The notes under the pieces: model-generated
The model's input: the letters and a program-made list of their open reading frames with translations, nothing else
The model's database searches: none
What the model was told of the DNA's origin: nothing
Program-made: the position numbers and the translations under genes
Assembly (NCBI RefSeq): GCF_047338595.1
Contig: NZ_JBLFBO010000003.1
Location: 62,001 to 126,000, forward strand
Source of the DNA: Nitrospira_D sp019636945
GTDB taxonomy: Bacteria > Nitrospirota > Nitrospiria > Nitrospirales > Nitrospiraceae
Reading direction: 5' to 3'
Length of the DNA stretch: 64,000 nucleotides
Shown: piece after piece, positions 26,188-34,919 of the stretch
How the letters are laid out: each line of letters begins with the position of its first letter
Numbering within the stretch: the first letter of the stretch is position 1

Positions 26188-28983
26188 ATGTTAACGCAAC
26201 GCTATCAAGTGGCCATCCTATTGGTTGTTGTTGTGCTGTGCGGATGCTACCTCTTGCTGCCCTTGGGAACTTCATATGTCTTGGCCAATCAGCTCCGTAC
26301 CTATGGGTACAGCCAGGTTATCCTTCAGCTGGGGTATCCTGGCTGGACACACATGAATATACCCGTTGTTTCATTCCAGCAAGATTTGGGAGAAGAACGA
26401 CTCATGATCTCCCTGACCGATGCGGAGATTCAGTATGACGTGGGGTTGCTGTTTCAAGGTCGTGTGAATCGTATTCTGCTCAGAGATGTGGCCATCCATG
26501 TCTTGACCGTGCACTCGGCCGAAGCCACGACCGGAGAGAAACAGGAGGAAGAGACCAACGATGAAGAATCGTCACCGTGGAGGTTGCTGACGGCCGGTGA
26601 TCTTCTGCGGACTCTTCCCATTCTTCCCTTTGGCGAGTTGCAGCTTGAGCACCTGACCGTGTTCCGTGAGCAAGCGACGGGGCCACTCCGTAAAGTCACG
26701 ATTGATGGGGAGCTGACTGCTGCCGGCAATGAGGTCGGAGGGCATTTCTCATTTCGAGGGCAAGATACCGGTTCCTATCGCCTCGTGGTGGTTGGGAAGT
26801 CGGCGAGTACATGGTCGGCCACGCTGTCTACAAATCGACCACATGCGGCACCGATTGTCTCCTGGCAGTCCCGATCGCGTCCGACCGATCGTTCAGACAT
26901 TCAAGTCGATGGGCAACTTCGAGTTGATGTACAGGAGCTGGCTCCGTTTATTGCTCTTCTTGTGCCGATCGGACCGGAACTGGAGAAGGTGACGGGGCAG
27001 GTGGCACTTGACTGGGCGGGGGTTGCTGCGACAGAGGCTGCGCTCGGTTCTCTCTGGGAGGATGAACATACCCGTCTAGACGGGCAAGTACGCATCAATG
27101 TCACCCTCCCCGCATTGAAAGGAGTGGCGAAGGATATTGCGCTGGCCTATGTGGGAAAGTTTACGGGTAATGCCACTCAGGCAGAGTGGGCGATGAGCCC
27201 CGGAGTTCTCCTTACGGCTACAGTGAATGCCCAACCTCGTCTTATTCCGGACGTGATTCGGTTGATACTTCCTCATGGGGATCAGCTGGTACGGATCGAG
27301 AACAAGAGCGTCGTACAGGGGACGCTCTACTGGAAAGATACTCCCATCCGCACTGTGGCTCAAGGTCCGCTGCAGGTGACTTACGGTAGGTCATCAGGAC
27401 CAGTGGTCGCCACATTCGAAACTGCCAGGGCTGAAGGACGTGGGAATGAATTAATCTTGGTCGAAGGAGCCTATCAGCTTGAAGGACTCCTACCTAGGGC
27501 GTTGACCGAACGGCTTGCTGCAAAAGAAGCAGCTGGAAAAGTTCGAGGGATCGTACGGCTAGAACAAACACGTATCGAAGGGGTGTTATTACAGCCGTCC
27601 TCGGTCACGATAAAGCAGATCGGACAAGGTGCGATCTTCGTCCCGGGAGCGACGCTGAATCTCTCCGAACCCTTGACGGTGGAATGTGATCTGGTTTCGA
27701 GGCACTGCTCCACGGGACCGCTGGTCGCTACGATTTGGGTTCCGACCCTCAAAATCGGTGATCAAACTGTTACCAGTACCCAGGGGCGGCTCAGCGTCCA
27801 GGAGCTGGACACGAAAGAGATAAATTGGACGGCCAGTGGGATGTTGGTGATTGATGGAGTCACGGTGGGTGGTGGAGGGGCGATTCCTGCACCAAGCCAT
27901 TGGGTGACAAAGTTCTCGGCTGATCACACGAGCATTGGGGCGGATCTACAGATCGATCTTCCGGCTTATGAAGGGGTAGTAACAGCTAGGATTGAGCAAT
28001 CGCTCAAGACACCCTACGGTACGTTGCATGGCACGATCGGTCCAGTGAGCTTTGATGGGGCCGAGCGGCGACTCAGCAGATTCACAAGGGCTGTCGGCCC
28101 ATCGAGCGATCTTCTTGAGGGGACCATCAGCGCCACAGTTGATGTTACTTGGGATGAGACGGTTGGGAGGCCATCGAGCGACGGCACAAGAGTGACCTCA
28201 GCGGCGGCGCGATTGGTGGCGGAGAACGTTTCTGGGTACTATCATGACTACGGGCTGAGAGGGGTAAGCACGGCAATGGTCCTTCGTGCAGAGGGAACGG
28301 ATTCCATCAGGATGGTTCAGCCGGCCTCTCTCTTTGTGGCGGCCATCCAGAGTGGGGTGGACGTGAACAACGTCAGGACTTCCTATCAGGCACGGTGGAA
28401 ATTGGCGGATCCATTTCCGGTCGTTGAGGTGAAAGACTTTCAGTGTGAAATGTTCGGAGGGACGATTACCAGTCCTGGTCTTGTGGTAGACTTGGCATCG
28501 CCCTCATCCGCGACAACCTTTTCTTTGCGGAGTCTTGATCTCGCAAAGATTCTTAGCGTAGAACAACAACGGGGACTGCGGGGAACTGGTACGCTCAATG
28601 GAACCCTCCCGGTCACGATTACCTCCAGGGGCATGATGGTGGATGGGGGAGTCATTGAAGCGCAGCCTCCAGGAGGGGTTATACGATACCTCTCAAGCGT
28701 AGAGTCGTCAAACACTCTTTCAGACTCCGATCAGCATCTTCAGCTTGTCACGCAGGCACTGAATAACTTTCACTACAAGATTTTGCGCGTGGGGGTCAAG
28801 TACGGAGAAGCCGGCATGTTGGATTTAAGCGCCAGATTGGAGGGCCGGAATCCAGATCTCGCCCAGACTCCACCCATTCACTTTAATCTGACGGTGCAGG
28901 AACACATTCCGACGCTCCTCAAGAGTCTCCGGTTGATCGAAGATATTCATGGGATGATTGAGCGTCAATATAGACGCCCCTGA
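26188..28983 (+). CDS. ydbH: YdbH-like intermembrane (AsmA-like) lipid transport protein
   Basis: This 931-residue protein has one N-terminal membrane anchor (VAILLVVVVLCGCYLLLPLG). A very long beta-rich periplasmic body with repeated amphipathic strands ends in a conserved region (GGVIRYLSSVESS, LDLSARLEGRNPD, PIHFNLTVQEHIPTLLKSL). That ending is the YdbH C-terminal domain, in the AsmA-like group of bridge proteins that carry phospholipid to the outer membrane. The next two genes encode YnbE- and YdbL-like partners, as in E. coli, which confirms the call. In E. coli YdbH acts redundantly with TamB and YhdP. Confidence 0.88.
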   Translation: MLTQRYQVAILLVVVVLCGCYLLLPLGTSYVLANQLRTYGYSQVILQLGYPGWTHMNIPVVSFQQDLGEERLMISLTDAEIQYDVGLLFQGRVNRILLRDVAIHVLTVHSAEATTGEKQEEETNDEESSPWRLLTAGDLLRTLPILPFGELQLEHLTVFREQATGPLRKVTIDGELTAAGNEVGGHFSFRGQDTGSYRLVVVGKSASTWSATLSTNRPHAAPIVSWQSRSRPTDRSDIQVDGQLRVDVQELAPFIALLVPIGPELEKVTGQVALDWAGVAATEAALGSLWEDEHTRLDGQVRINVTLPALKGVAKDIALAYVGKFTGNATQAEWAMSPGVLLTATVNAQPRLIPDVIRLILPHGDQLVRIENKSVVQGTLYWKDTPIRTVAQGPLQVTYGRSSGPVVATFETARAEGRGNELILVEGAYQLEGLLPRALTERLAAKEAAGKVRGIVRLEQTRIEGVLLQPSSVTIKQIGQGAIFVPGATLNLSEPLTVECDLVSRHCSTGPLVATIWVPTLKIGDQTVTSTQGRLSVQELDTKEINWTASGMLVIDGVTVGGGGAIPAPSHWVTKFSADHTSIGADLQIDLPAYEGVVTARIEQSLKTPYGTLHGTIGPVSFDGAERRLSRFTRAVGPSSDLLEGTISATVDVTWDETVGRPSSDGTRVTSAAARLVAENVSGYYHDYGLRGVSTAMVLRAEGTDSIRMVQPASLFVAAIQSGVDVNNVRTSYQARWKLADPFPVVEVKDFQCEMFGGTITSPGLVVDLASPSSATTFSLRSLDLAKILSVEQQRGLRGTGTLNGTLPVTITSRGMMVDGGVIEAQPPGGVIRYLSSVESSNTLSDSDQHLQLVTQALNNFHYKILRVGVKYGEAGMLDLSARLEGRNPDLAQTPPIHFNLTVQEHIPTLLKSLRLIEDIHGMIERQYRRP

Positions 28984-29000
28984 CCGATATGAGGCTGATC

Positions 29001-29210
29001 ATGTTGATGAGACCGATGCTGAAATGTGCGGAGATATTATTCTGGGGATCTGTGGCGCTCACCATGATCGCGTGCACCCCACGGGTGGAGGTCGCGGCGC
29101 CGGAGAAACCGATTACGATTAATCTCAATGTGAAGATCGATCACGAGATACGACTGAAAGTCGACAAGGACCTAGATGAGGTGTTGTCGAAGGACAGCGG
29201 ACTGTTCTAG
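29001..29210 (+). CDS. ynbE: YnbE-like lipoprotein
   Basis: This 69-residue lipoprotein has a lipobox TMIAC (Cys25 from the chosen start). The mature part (VEVAAPEKPITINLNVKIDHEIRLKV) is the diagnostic YnbE sequence. YnbE sits in the outer membrane and docks the C-terminus of YdbH to complete the lipid bridge. Several ATGs lie close together (28989, 29001, 29007); GAGG favours 29001. Confidence 0.9.
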   Translation: MLMRPMLKCAEILFWGSVALTMIACTPRVEVAAPEKPITINLNVKIDHEIRLKVDKDLDEVLSKDSGLF

Positions 29211-29225
29211 ACGTTGGAGGGGACA

Positions 29226-29564
29226 ATGACCATGGTACGATGGCTCACAATTGCAGTGTGCACGACGGTCCTAGTAACTATGATTGCCTTTTCAGCATTT
29301 GCCCTGTCGTTAGATGAAGCGAAAGCAAAAGGGTTGGTTGGGGAGAGGCCTAACGGCTATCTAGGGGCAGTGAATCCTTCCAATACTGAAGCCCAGGCCG
29401 TTATAGCGGACGTGAATCAGAAGCGGCGACAGGCGTATGAGGATATCGCCAAACGGAACCGCACGGATCTTCGTTCAGTTGAGACCCTGGCAGGAGAAAA
29501 AGCGATTCAGAACACCAAACCTGGAAACTTTGTCGAGGGTCCAGGTGGATGGGTCAAGAAATAA
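29226..29564 (+). CDS. ydbL: YdbL-like periplasmic protein (DUF1318)
   Basis: This 112-residue exported protein has a signal peptide to about ...SAFA. The mature part (LSLDEAKAKGLVGERPNGYLG, AVIADVNQKRRQAYEDIA, TPGN-like NTKPGNFVEGPGGWVKK ending) fits DUF1318/YdbL. In E. coli YdbL modulates the YdbH-YnbE bridge. GGAGGGG is placed for ATG 29226; ATG 29232 is also possible. The gene ends 3 bases before the convergent molybdoenzyme gene. Confidence 0.88.
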   Translation: MTMVRWLTIAVCTTVLVTMIAFSAFALSLDEAKAKGLVGERPNGYLGAVNPSNTEAQAVIADVNQKRRQAYEDIAKRNRTDLRSVETLAGEKAIQNTKPGNFVEGPGGWVKK

Positions 29565-29567
29565 CGG

Positions 29568-30209
29568 TCAGGCATACCGATCATTGTTCCAGGGGAGTGC
29601 GGTGTTCGAATAGCCACGTACCTCCCAGAACCCTTTCTCGTCTTTATCGGAAAACGTAATCTCTTTCACCCACTTTGCTCCCTTCCAGGCATACCGTTTC
29701 GGGACGATGACACGTACTGGACCACCATGGTCCCGGGAAAGAGGGTTGCCGTTCCAATGACGAGCGAGGAGGACATCATCATCGTCACAGGCTTCGAGCG
29801 GGAGATTGGTCGTGTAATCATCGTAGGATTTGAATAGGACGAATCGAGCCAGCGACAGAGGTTTCACGACGGCCATGATGTGTTGAAACGTCACGCCTTC
29901 CCAGTCATTGTCATATCGGCTCCATGACGTGACACAGTGGAAGTCCGACCGATGTGTGAGGTGGGGTTGAGCCGTGAATTGCTCCCAGGTCCACGTGACG
30001 GGGGTCGTGACAAATCCTCCGATGCTGAGACGCCATTCACTCAAAGGAATGTCCGGTTTAACACCGAGGTCCAGAACAGGGAAGTTCTCGACGAGGTGCT
30101 GGCCTGGTGGCAAGCGCTCATCTCCCTCATAAAAGACTTCACGCTCTTCTCCGCCTCGCCTAGCTCGAGCCCATTGTTCTTTGGTCTTAGTGAGTCGACT
30201 CTCTTCCAT
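29568..30209 (-). CDS. Sulfite-oxidase-like molybdopterin oxidoreductase
   Basis: This 213-residue protein covers the sulfite oxidase catalytic domain without heme or dimerisation domains, as in the small YuiH-type group. The molybdenum-ligating cysteine is C92 in DFHCVTSWSRYDNDW. Cofactor-binding segments are WTWEQFTAQP, LPLEACDDDDVLLARHWNG, DHGGPVRVIVPKRYAWKG and the terminal GFWEVRGYSNTA. No signal peptide is present, so it is probably cytoplasmic. The substrate is unknown; sulfite is not certain. Confidence 0.9.
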   Translation of the reverse strand: MEESRLTKTKEQWARARRGGEEREVFYEGDERLPPGQHLVENFPVLDLGVKPDIPLSEWRLSIGGFVTTPVTWTWEQFTAQPHLTHRSDFHCVTSWSRYDNDWEGVTFQHIMAVVKPLSLARFVLFKSYDDYTTNLPLEACDDDDVLLARHWNGNPLSRDHGGPVRVIVPKRYAWKGAKWVKEITFSDKDEKGFWEVRGYSNTALPWNNDRYA

Positions 30210-30280
30210 AGACTGGTCCTCCCATGAAGAGAGTAGTCCAGCGTAGCCGGGTCTTACAAGAGGGACGCTGACGAAGCAGA

Positions 30281-31309
30281 TTACTTGAGAAGTGGATCGA
30301 TGATGGCTTGAAAATCCGCAAATGGTCGTGCACCGATCAATGGGCGACCGTTGATAAAGAAGGTTGGGGTACTGGTTACGCCGAGCTTTAGTCCATCCTG
30401 CAAATCTTTCAGCACCTCCGCTCGATAGCGGTTATCCTGCATACATACGTTGAATTGTGACAGGGACAGGCCCAGTGTTTCAGCCAATCCTGAAAAATTC
30501 CACGCACCCTCTGAGGGTTGTCGACTGAACAGGGCATCATGGTAGTCCCAGAACCGGTTTTGCTCTGCAGCGCATTGTGCTGCCTCGGCGGCCAGCAGAG
30601 CCTGCTGATGATTCGGTCCAGGGAAGTCACGATAGACCAGCTTCAATTTTCCAGAATACTGTTTCAGCAGCTCCTTCAGTAGGGGGACAATCCGTTGGCA
30701 GTAGGGACATTCAAAGTCAGAGAACTCGATGATTGTGATGGGAGCGTGCTCCGTGCCAATCCAGGGATCATCGTCAATGCTAACATCCAGTATAGGGAGG
30801 TCCAGCCGGGGGAGATTTATCTGGATACTTGTCTGTCGTCGTAGGTGGAGCAGGAGCGCCTGACGGATTCGAGTTACTTCTTCGGGAGCCTGAGGAGAGA
30901 GCTCCGACGGTTGTTTCTGAGAAAGTGGGGTTGTCCGACGGACGGGGCCAGGCAGACCGGCCAGCCTGGCGACTGTTTCAGATTCACTCGCCTTCTCGAT
31001 GAGGGTAGCAACTGTGATCCCTAATCTGGCTGCTTCAGCCGTGAGGAGTTCCTCATCAATGAGTCGTTGGATTGACTCCTTCAGTAGCTTGGTCCGCTGC
31101 TCCTCTAGCTGGTACAGTGGAAGTGCGACGGCTTGTTCAACCTCAGCATGAGTGATCGTCCGTGTGGCAACCTTGGCGACCACCTGGGACTTTATTTCTG
31201 AGACGGAGGGCTGCCGGGAGGCAGTAGACATGAAGCTATCAGTTGTGAACAGGAATAGCGAAAAACCGGCGAGACAGCAGACTATTCCAGTGATCCATGT
31301 GACTTTCAC
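30281..31309 (-). CDS. DsbA-like thioredoxin-fold protein with SurA-like N-terminal region
   Basis: This 342-residue protein has an N-terminal hydrophobic signal or anchor (residues 3-24). A helical region follows with the pattern of SurA/peptidyl-prolyl isomerase N-terminal domains (AKVATRTITHAEVEQAV, LIDEELLTAEAARLGITV). The DSBA-like thioredoxin domain has the redox site CPYC (C201, C204) and a cis-proline region GVTSTPTFFINGRPLIGA. It should act on thiols in the periplasm, as oxidase, isomerase or reductase. The start is GTG 31309 behind GAGGGAG. A structured sequence lies in its upstream gap. Confidence 0.88.
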   Translation of the reverse strand: MKVTWITGIVCCLAGFSLFLFTTDSFMSTASRQPSVSEIKSQVVAKVATRTITHAEVEQAVALPLYQLEEQRTKLLKESIQRLIDEELLTAEAARLGITVATLIEKASESETVARLAGLPGPVRRTTPLSQKQPSELSPQAPEEVTRIRQALLLHLRRQTSIQINLPRLDLPILDVSIDDDPWIGTEHAPITIIEFSDFECPYCQRIVPLLKELLKQYSGKLKLVYRDFPGPNHQQALLAAEAAQCAAEQNRFWDYHDALFSRQPSEGAWNFSGLAETLGLSLSQFNVCMQDNRYRAEVLKDLQDGLKLGVTSTPTFFINGRPLIGARPFADFQAIIDPLLK

Positions 31310-31677
31310 GACTCCCTCACGACGATCTGTTCAAGGTAGCAAGACAAGAATAGAAATCCAGTAATTCCTGAGAACCGGATCCAAGGAAGTCACTGTTCGA
31401 TTCAGTCCACTTACATTGGGTAGGGAGAGGAGAGACCTCCTCCCAAAGTACTACCCTGTCTGTAGGCCGATTCCCCACCGAGTTTGGTATGGGCAGAAGG
31501 CCTGATCTGTTCTAGTTTCAGTCACTGATCTTGCAACGAGCAGAAGGTCACTGAGGGAAAGCATCCGCGCGGGACGCACGCCGCACGCGGCACTCGAGCG
31601 ATACCAATGAAGTACAGAAGCGGCATTCTCAAGTACTCCGGATCAGAAGCTGTGGCAAGGGAGAAGGAGATACGAAT
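31310..31677. other. Divergent intergenic region with structured sequence
   Basis: 368 bases separate the divergent DsbA-like and sigma-54 activator genes. The middle holds two adjacent hairpins (31418-31503, listed separately). A GCCGC/GCGGC inverted repeat lies at 31580-31591, and the motif CAGTGACT recurs on the minus strand on both sides of the hairpins. No sigma-54-type GG/GC promoter pair was found. Confidence 0.4.
31418..31503. ncRNA. Candidate structured RNA (two adjacent hairpins)
   Basis: Hairpin 1: GGGTA (31418-31422) pairs TACCC (31452-31456) as an outer stem. Inside, GGGAGAGG (31423-31430) pairs 31436-31444 with one bulged C around loop AGAGA. Hairpin 2: AGGCC (31464-31468) pairs GGCCT (31499-31503), with inner CCC/GGG and ACC/GGT pairs around GAGTTT. 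Neither is followed by a T-run, so these are not ordinary terminators. It could be a leader element or small RNA on either strand; the match to any known class is unproven. Confidence 0.35.
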
Positions 31678-32679
31678 ATGTCTCATTGGGAAGACACATT
31701 GATCGGGACCAGCAGGAGTTTTCTGCAGGTGAAGAGCAAGATCCCGCTCCTCAGCAGGTCCAGATCGACGGTGCTGATTTCCGGCGAGACAGGGACGGGC
31801 AAGGAACTGTTTGCACGGGCGATTCATTATTCCGGTGAGAGGAGAGGAAAGCCCTTCGTGCCTGTGAATTGTGCCGCATTACCTGATCATCTGGTAGAAA
31901 ATGAACTATTTGGCCACAGCAAGGGGGCCTTTACCGGCGCACTCGTCGAAAAACACGGGTTATTTCATGAGGCAGACGGTGGAACCCTGTTCCTCGATGA
32001 AATCAATAGTCTCAATCTGCCGGCACAAAGTAAACTCCTACGTGTACTGCAAGATCAGGAATTCCGGCCGTTAGGCTCCACGAAGAGTCGTGCTGTTGAT
32101 GTCAAGATCGTGGCCGCAACCAATACGGACTTACGATACTTGGTTGAAACACGCCAATTCCGGGAGGACTTATTCTATCGGTTGAATATCTTGTCGGTTG
32201 AGCTTCCTCCGCTACGTAACCGACAGGAAGATATCCCACAATTAGCTAGGTATTTTGTCAAGCATGTTGCCGAGGAGTTTGGGAAGAACGTCGTTCAACT
32301 ATCGCCAGATGCAATCAAGAAGCTGGTGGACTATGCCTGGCCAGGGAATGTGAGGGAATTACAAGGTGTGTTGCATCGCGCAATCGCGCTGGCGATGGGC
32401 AATGTCATAGGATGTGCGGAGATTGACTTGCCAGATCATGAGGTGCCGAGATTGGTGGGGACTGCTGTGCCAGAAATGACCGTGAGTGAACCAGGCGGGT
32501 TTCAGGCGATGAAGGCAAAAGTGATTGATGAATTCGAGCGGGCGTATTTGAGCAAGCTTCTCTCATCACATCAAGGGAATGTGTCCCAAGCAGCCCGTGC
32601 TGCCCATAAGGAGCGCCGTGCCTTTCAGCGATTACTGCACAAGCACGGCCTCGACCGGCGCGAGTTCTCTGCGGCGTGA
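31678..32679 (+). CDS. Sigma-54-dependent transcriptional activator without receiver domain
   Basis: This 333-residue AAA+ activator drives sigma-54 RNA polymerase. Walker A is GETGTGKE (about residue 36), the sigma-54 contact loop GAFTGA is intact near 84, Walker B is GGTLFLDEI, and the arginine-finger region is FREDLFYRLN. A Fis-type helix-turn-helix (NVSQAARAAHKERRAFQRLL) is at about 301-320. There is no N-terminal receiver, GAF or PAS domain, so activity is likely set by expression or a partner. AAGGAGA supports ATG 31678. Its position upstream of the Tad locus suggests it controls pilus genes (inference). Confidence 0.93.
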   Translation: MSHWEDTLIGTSRSFLQVKSKIPLLSRSRSTVLISGETGTGKELFARAIHYSGERRGKPFVPVNCAALPDHLVENELFGHSKGAFTGALVEKHGLFHEADGGTLFLDEINSLNLPAQSKLLRVLQDQEFRPLGSTKSRAVDVKIVAATNTDLRYLVETRQFREDLFYRLNILSVELPPLRNRQEDIPQLARYFVKHVAEEFGKNVVQLSPDAIKKLVDYAWPGNVRELQGVLHRAIALAMGNVIGCAEIDLPDHEVPRLVGTAVPEMTVSEPGGFQAMKAKVIDEFERAYLSKLLSSHQGNVSQAARAAHKERRAFQRLLHKHGLDRREFSAA

Positions 32680-32812
32680 CAAGGCCGACTGACAACGTGG
32701 TGCCTGAGGGGGAACTGCCGCAGGGGAACGAGTAGCCTCATTAAATGCTTAACATTACAATTGGTTAGATTGTGATGTGGCTGGGCATCGAATGTGCTGT
32801 TGCCCGGTTACC

Positions 32813-33097
32813 ATGGAAAGGCCGGATCAGTTTGAAACCAGCAAGAGAGTGGTATGGCTGCTACTTGGCTATCTCTATACCCATCCTGACGCGAAAGATA
32901 CAGCTGAGGGAATCATGAACTGGTGGCTTCCCACACGTGGGGTAATGGTCAATAAAACAGGCGTGGAAGAGGCTCTCAACGAACTGGTCATGAGCGGCTG
33001 GCTCACATTGACAAGCCATAGTGCAAGCCATTCGATGTATGGTCTCAATCGAGCCAGGATCGTAGAGCTGCAGCGGCTGTTTGAATCCTCGGAGTAG
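32813..33097 (+). CDS. Small protein with winged-helix-like sequence
   Basis: This 94-residue protein is predicted from ATG 32813; a GTG 36 bases upstream is also in frame. The pattern SKRVVWLLLGYLYTHPDAKDTAEGIMNWWL, GVEEALNELVMSGWLTLTSH and MYGLNRARIVELQRLF resembles a winged-helix fold with a C-terminal helix. It may be a regulator acting with the sigma-54 activator just upstream. No precise family recognised. Confidence 0.65.
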   Translation: MERPDQFETSKRVVWLLLGYLYTHPDAKDTAEGIMNWWLPTRGVMVNKTGVEEALNELVMSGWLTLTSHSASHSMYGLNRARIVELQRLFESSE

Positions 33098-33148
33098 GAC
33101 TTCAGCTGACCAGCAACCCTCCGCTATCCAATCTGTTCGCTTCACGCA

Positions 33149-34153
33149 CTAGGGGCAAGAACCGGCCTCGGCCACATTTGAGGCTGCTGTCCCAGTTGCC
33201 GTGTTGGAAAGGGCTTGGCGGGCGATTCGAAGATTCTCAGAAGCTTTCTCATAATACTGAGGATTGAGTTCAATGGCCTTCTCGAAGCAGATCACCGCTT
33301 TCTTTGCATGGTTGACGCCAAGAAGCGCAACCCCGAGGTTGTTATAAGCGCGTGGTTCATCCATCGACTTTTTGAAGGTGTTCAACGCATCCGTATAGCG
33401 TCGGCGTTGCACATAGGCGATGCCGAGGTTGTTATAGAGTTTGGGAGATTGTGAGCCGGCTGCGACGGCCTGTTCGTAGGTATCGATGGCCGCCTCGTAG
33501 TTACCGCTCAGCGCGTAGGCGAGGCCGAGATTGTTCAAGACATTCGGTTCTCGCGAGCGATGGGTCAAGGCCGTGTGGTAGGACGCGATGGCTTCGGCAT
33601 GGCGTTTCTGTTGGTCGTACAAGAGCCCCAGTAAATTATGCGCTTGCCAGCTCGCAGGGTTGAGAGAGATGGCCTTGGTCAGGGCCTTTTCAGCATCTGC
33701 TTGCTTGCCTTGCATCAGGTAGATCTGTCCAAGGCCTTCATGGACCGGTGCAGATTCAGGCTCTCTGGTCCGTAGCTCTTGAAAGTGTGTCAAAGCCTGA
33801 TCGAGAAGACCCTGCTGGAGAAACACCTGACCAAGCTTGAGCCGAACTGGGTTGCGGGAAGGATCGGCCTTCAAGGCTTTGTCATAGTGCAGGCTGGCTA
33901 ATGGATAGTTTCGGGCTTGCGCATCGAGGTCGCCCTTACGTTCATGTTCCTCAGCCGTGAGCTCGGGGGTGGAGGAGGTAGCGGCTTCGAGACGTTCCTG
34001 TTGTTGTTTTTGTTCATCCATCACCTTCCGATATTCGGCTAAGTCCGCGGACGATGCCGCCTGATCCTTGGATCCCCAGCAACCAGTGAGTGTGGCGACT
34101 CCAACAGCAAGCCCGACTGCCAACAAAAGCCTCAGAGTTTGTAACGATCTCAT
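33149..34153 (-). CDS. tadD: TadD-like TPR lipoprotein of the Tad pilus
   Basis: This 334-residue lipoprotein has a signal ending LTGC (lipobox). A Gln/Glu-rich stretch is followed by about seven tetratricopeptide repeats (for example AEKALTKAISLNPASWQAHNLLGLLYDQQKRHAEA). TadD proteins help localise and assemble the outer-membrane secretin. The frame extends 120 codons upstream, but GGGAGG about 12 bases before ATG 34153 and the signal peptide fix the start. It is divergent from flp. A disulfide could form from the cysteine near the end (AGSCP). Confidence 0.82.
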   Translation of the reverse strand: MRSLQTLRLLLAVGLAVGVATLTGCWGSKDQAASSADLAEYRKVMDEQKQQQERLEAATSSTPELTAEEHERKGDLDAQARNYPLASLHYDKALKADPSRNPVRLKLGQVFLQQGLLDQALTHFQELRTREPESAPVHEGLGQIYLMQGKQADAEKALTKAISLNPASWQAHNLLGLLYDQQKRHAEAIASYHTALTHRSREPNVLNNLGLAYALSGNYEAAIDTYEQAVAAGSQSPKLYNNLGIAYVQRRRYTDALNTFKKSMDEPRAYNNLGVALLGVNHAKKAVICFEKAIELNPQYYEKASENLRIARQALSNTATGTAASNVAEAGSCP

Positions 34154-34579
34154 TGCAGTCAGCCTCCCTTGTGTGAACACCTCTTTCGTACGGTCAGCAT
34201 GCCGCGAGGCTGAGTAACGGTCAAACAAAACCCTCTTTCTCAATAATGGCGAAGGGATGTGCCAATCGTCTGCGGCTTCAGAACCGCAGCTGTAGCCGAT
34301 TTGGCAGGTTTCGCCTGAGGCATCAGGACCGCAGTTCATGACGAAGAAACAGGCTAACGCTGAAAAAACAGTTAGATGGAGCAAGGCAAAGATCTGGCCG
34401 ATGGTTTGCAATGCTCTGGTGGCAATGCGGAAACAGACCTCTAGCACGACGCCCGGGGGCCAGGATGTGAGGGACAATCCCACACACTTGAGCTGTGCGT
34501 GAATAGAGGGCACAGGACGCAGAGCTATTTTTGGATGTTCTTATTAACTACAACTTTTACCAAATGAAAGGTGCAAACC
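34154..34579. other. Divergent control region between tadD and flp
   Basis: 426 bases. The last 60 before flp are AT-rich (around 34528-34560) and could hold a promoter, but no clear -35/-10 or sigma-54 -24/-12 pair with correct spacing was found. The minus-strand frame in the left part shows no protein family. Confidence 0.35.
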
Positions 34580-34768
34580 ATGTTGAATGCAATTCGTCAG
34601 TTTGTGAAGGAAGAAGAAGGCGCCTCCGGGGTTGAGTATGCGATTCTCTTGGGTATCATGGGTGCGGCTGTCGTTCTGCTTATCACCCCACTTAGCACCG
34701 CCATTGGGAATGCCATTTCGGGCGCAACCACTGCTATCAACAATGCCAACGCGGGGAGCGGTTCTTAA
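34580..34768 (+). CDS. flp: Flp-type major pilin
   Basis: This 62-residue protein has a Flp prepilin signal. Cleavage after G14 leaves A15, with Glu19-Tyr20 at +5/+6 (GASGVEYAILLG), matching the G/XXXXEY rule. One hydrophobic helix (AILLGIMGAAVVLLITPL) and a small Ala/Asn/Ser-rich tail follow. AAAGG is spaced for ATG 34580. It is the subunit of the Tad pilus, processed by the CpaA-type peptidase encoded next. Expected to be the most highly expressed gene of the locus. Confidence 0.93.
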   Translation: MLNAIRQFVKEEEGASGVEYAILLGIMGAAVVLLITPLSTAIGNAISGATTAINNANAGSGS

Positions 34769-34822
34769 GTGGCAGTATTGGCGAAAGCCAAGTGGTGAGG
34801 GAATCTTTGCTAACACGGAAAC

Positions 34823-34850
34823 GGTTGGCCCGGCCTGGCTAGGGCCAACC
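34823..34850 (+). terminator. Hairpin after flp
   Basis: A perfect 9-bp stem, GGTTGGCCC (34823-34831) with GGGCCAACC (34842-34850), surrounds a 10-base loop. There is no T-run after it. It lies 55 bases past flp and before cpaA, so it may be a leaky terminator or an mRNA-stabilising structure that raises flp expression over the assembly genes. Confidence 0.55.
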
Positions 34851-34919
34851 GAATTCTGTAGGGCAGTGTCGTTAGATTAAAAACGAGCAGAATGTGATGC
34901 GAAGCAAATGTGAGCGATC

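Noticed and set aside
31464..31503. Possible 5S rRNA fragment on the minus strand
   Set aside because: Only the CCCATACC-AACTCGG loop resembles 5S; the closing helix and the GGGAGAGTAGG end are missing.
34154..34513. 120-codon N-terminal extension of TadD
   Set aside because: The ribosome-binding site and lipoprotein signal fix the start at 34153; the extension is unlike any TadD.
34509..34520. Possible sigma-54 promoter before flp
   Set aside because: The GG and GC elements are 10 bp apart; the -24/-12 pattern needs 12.
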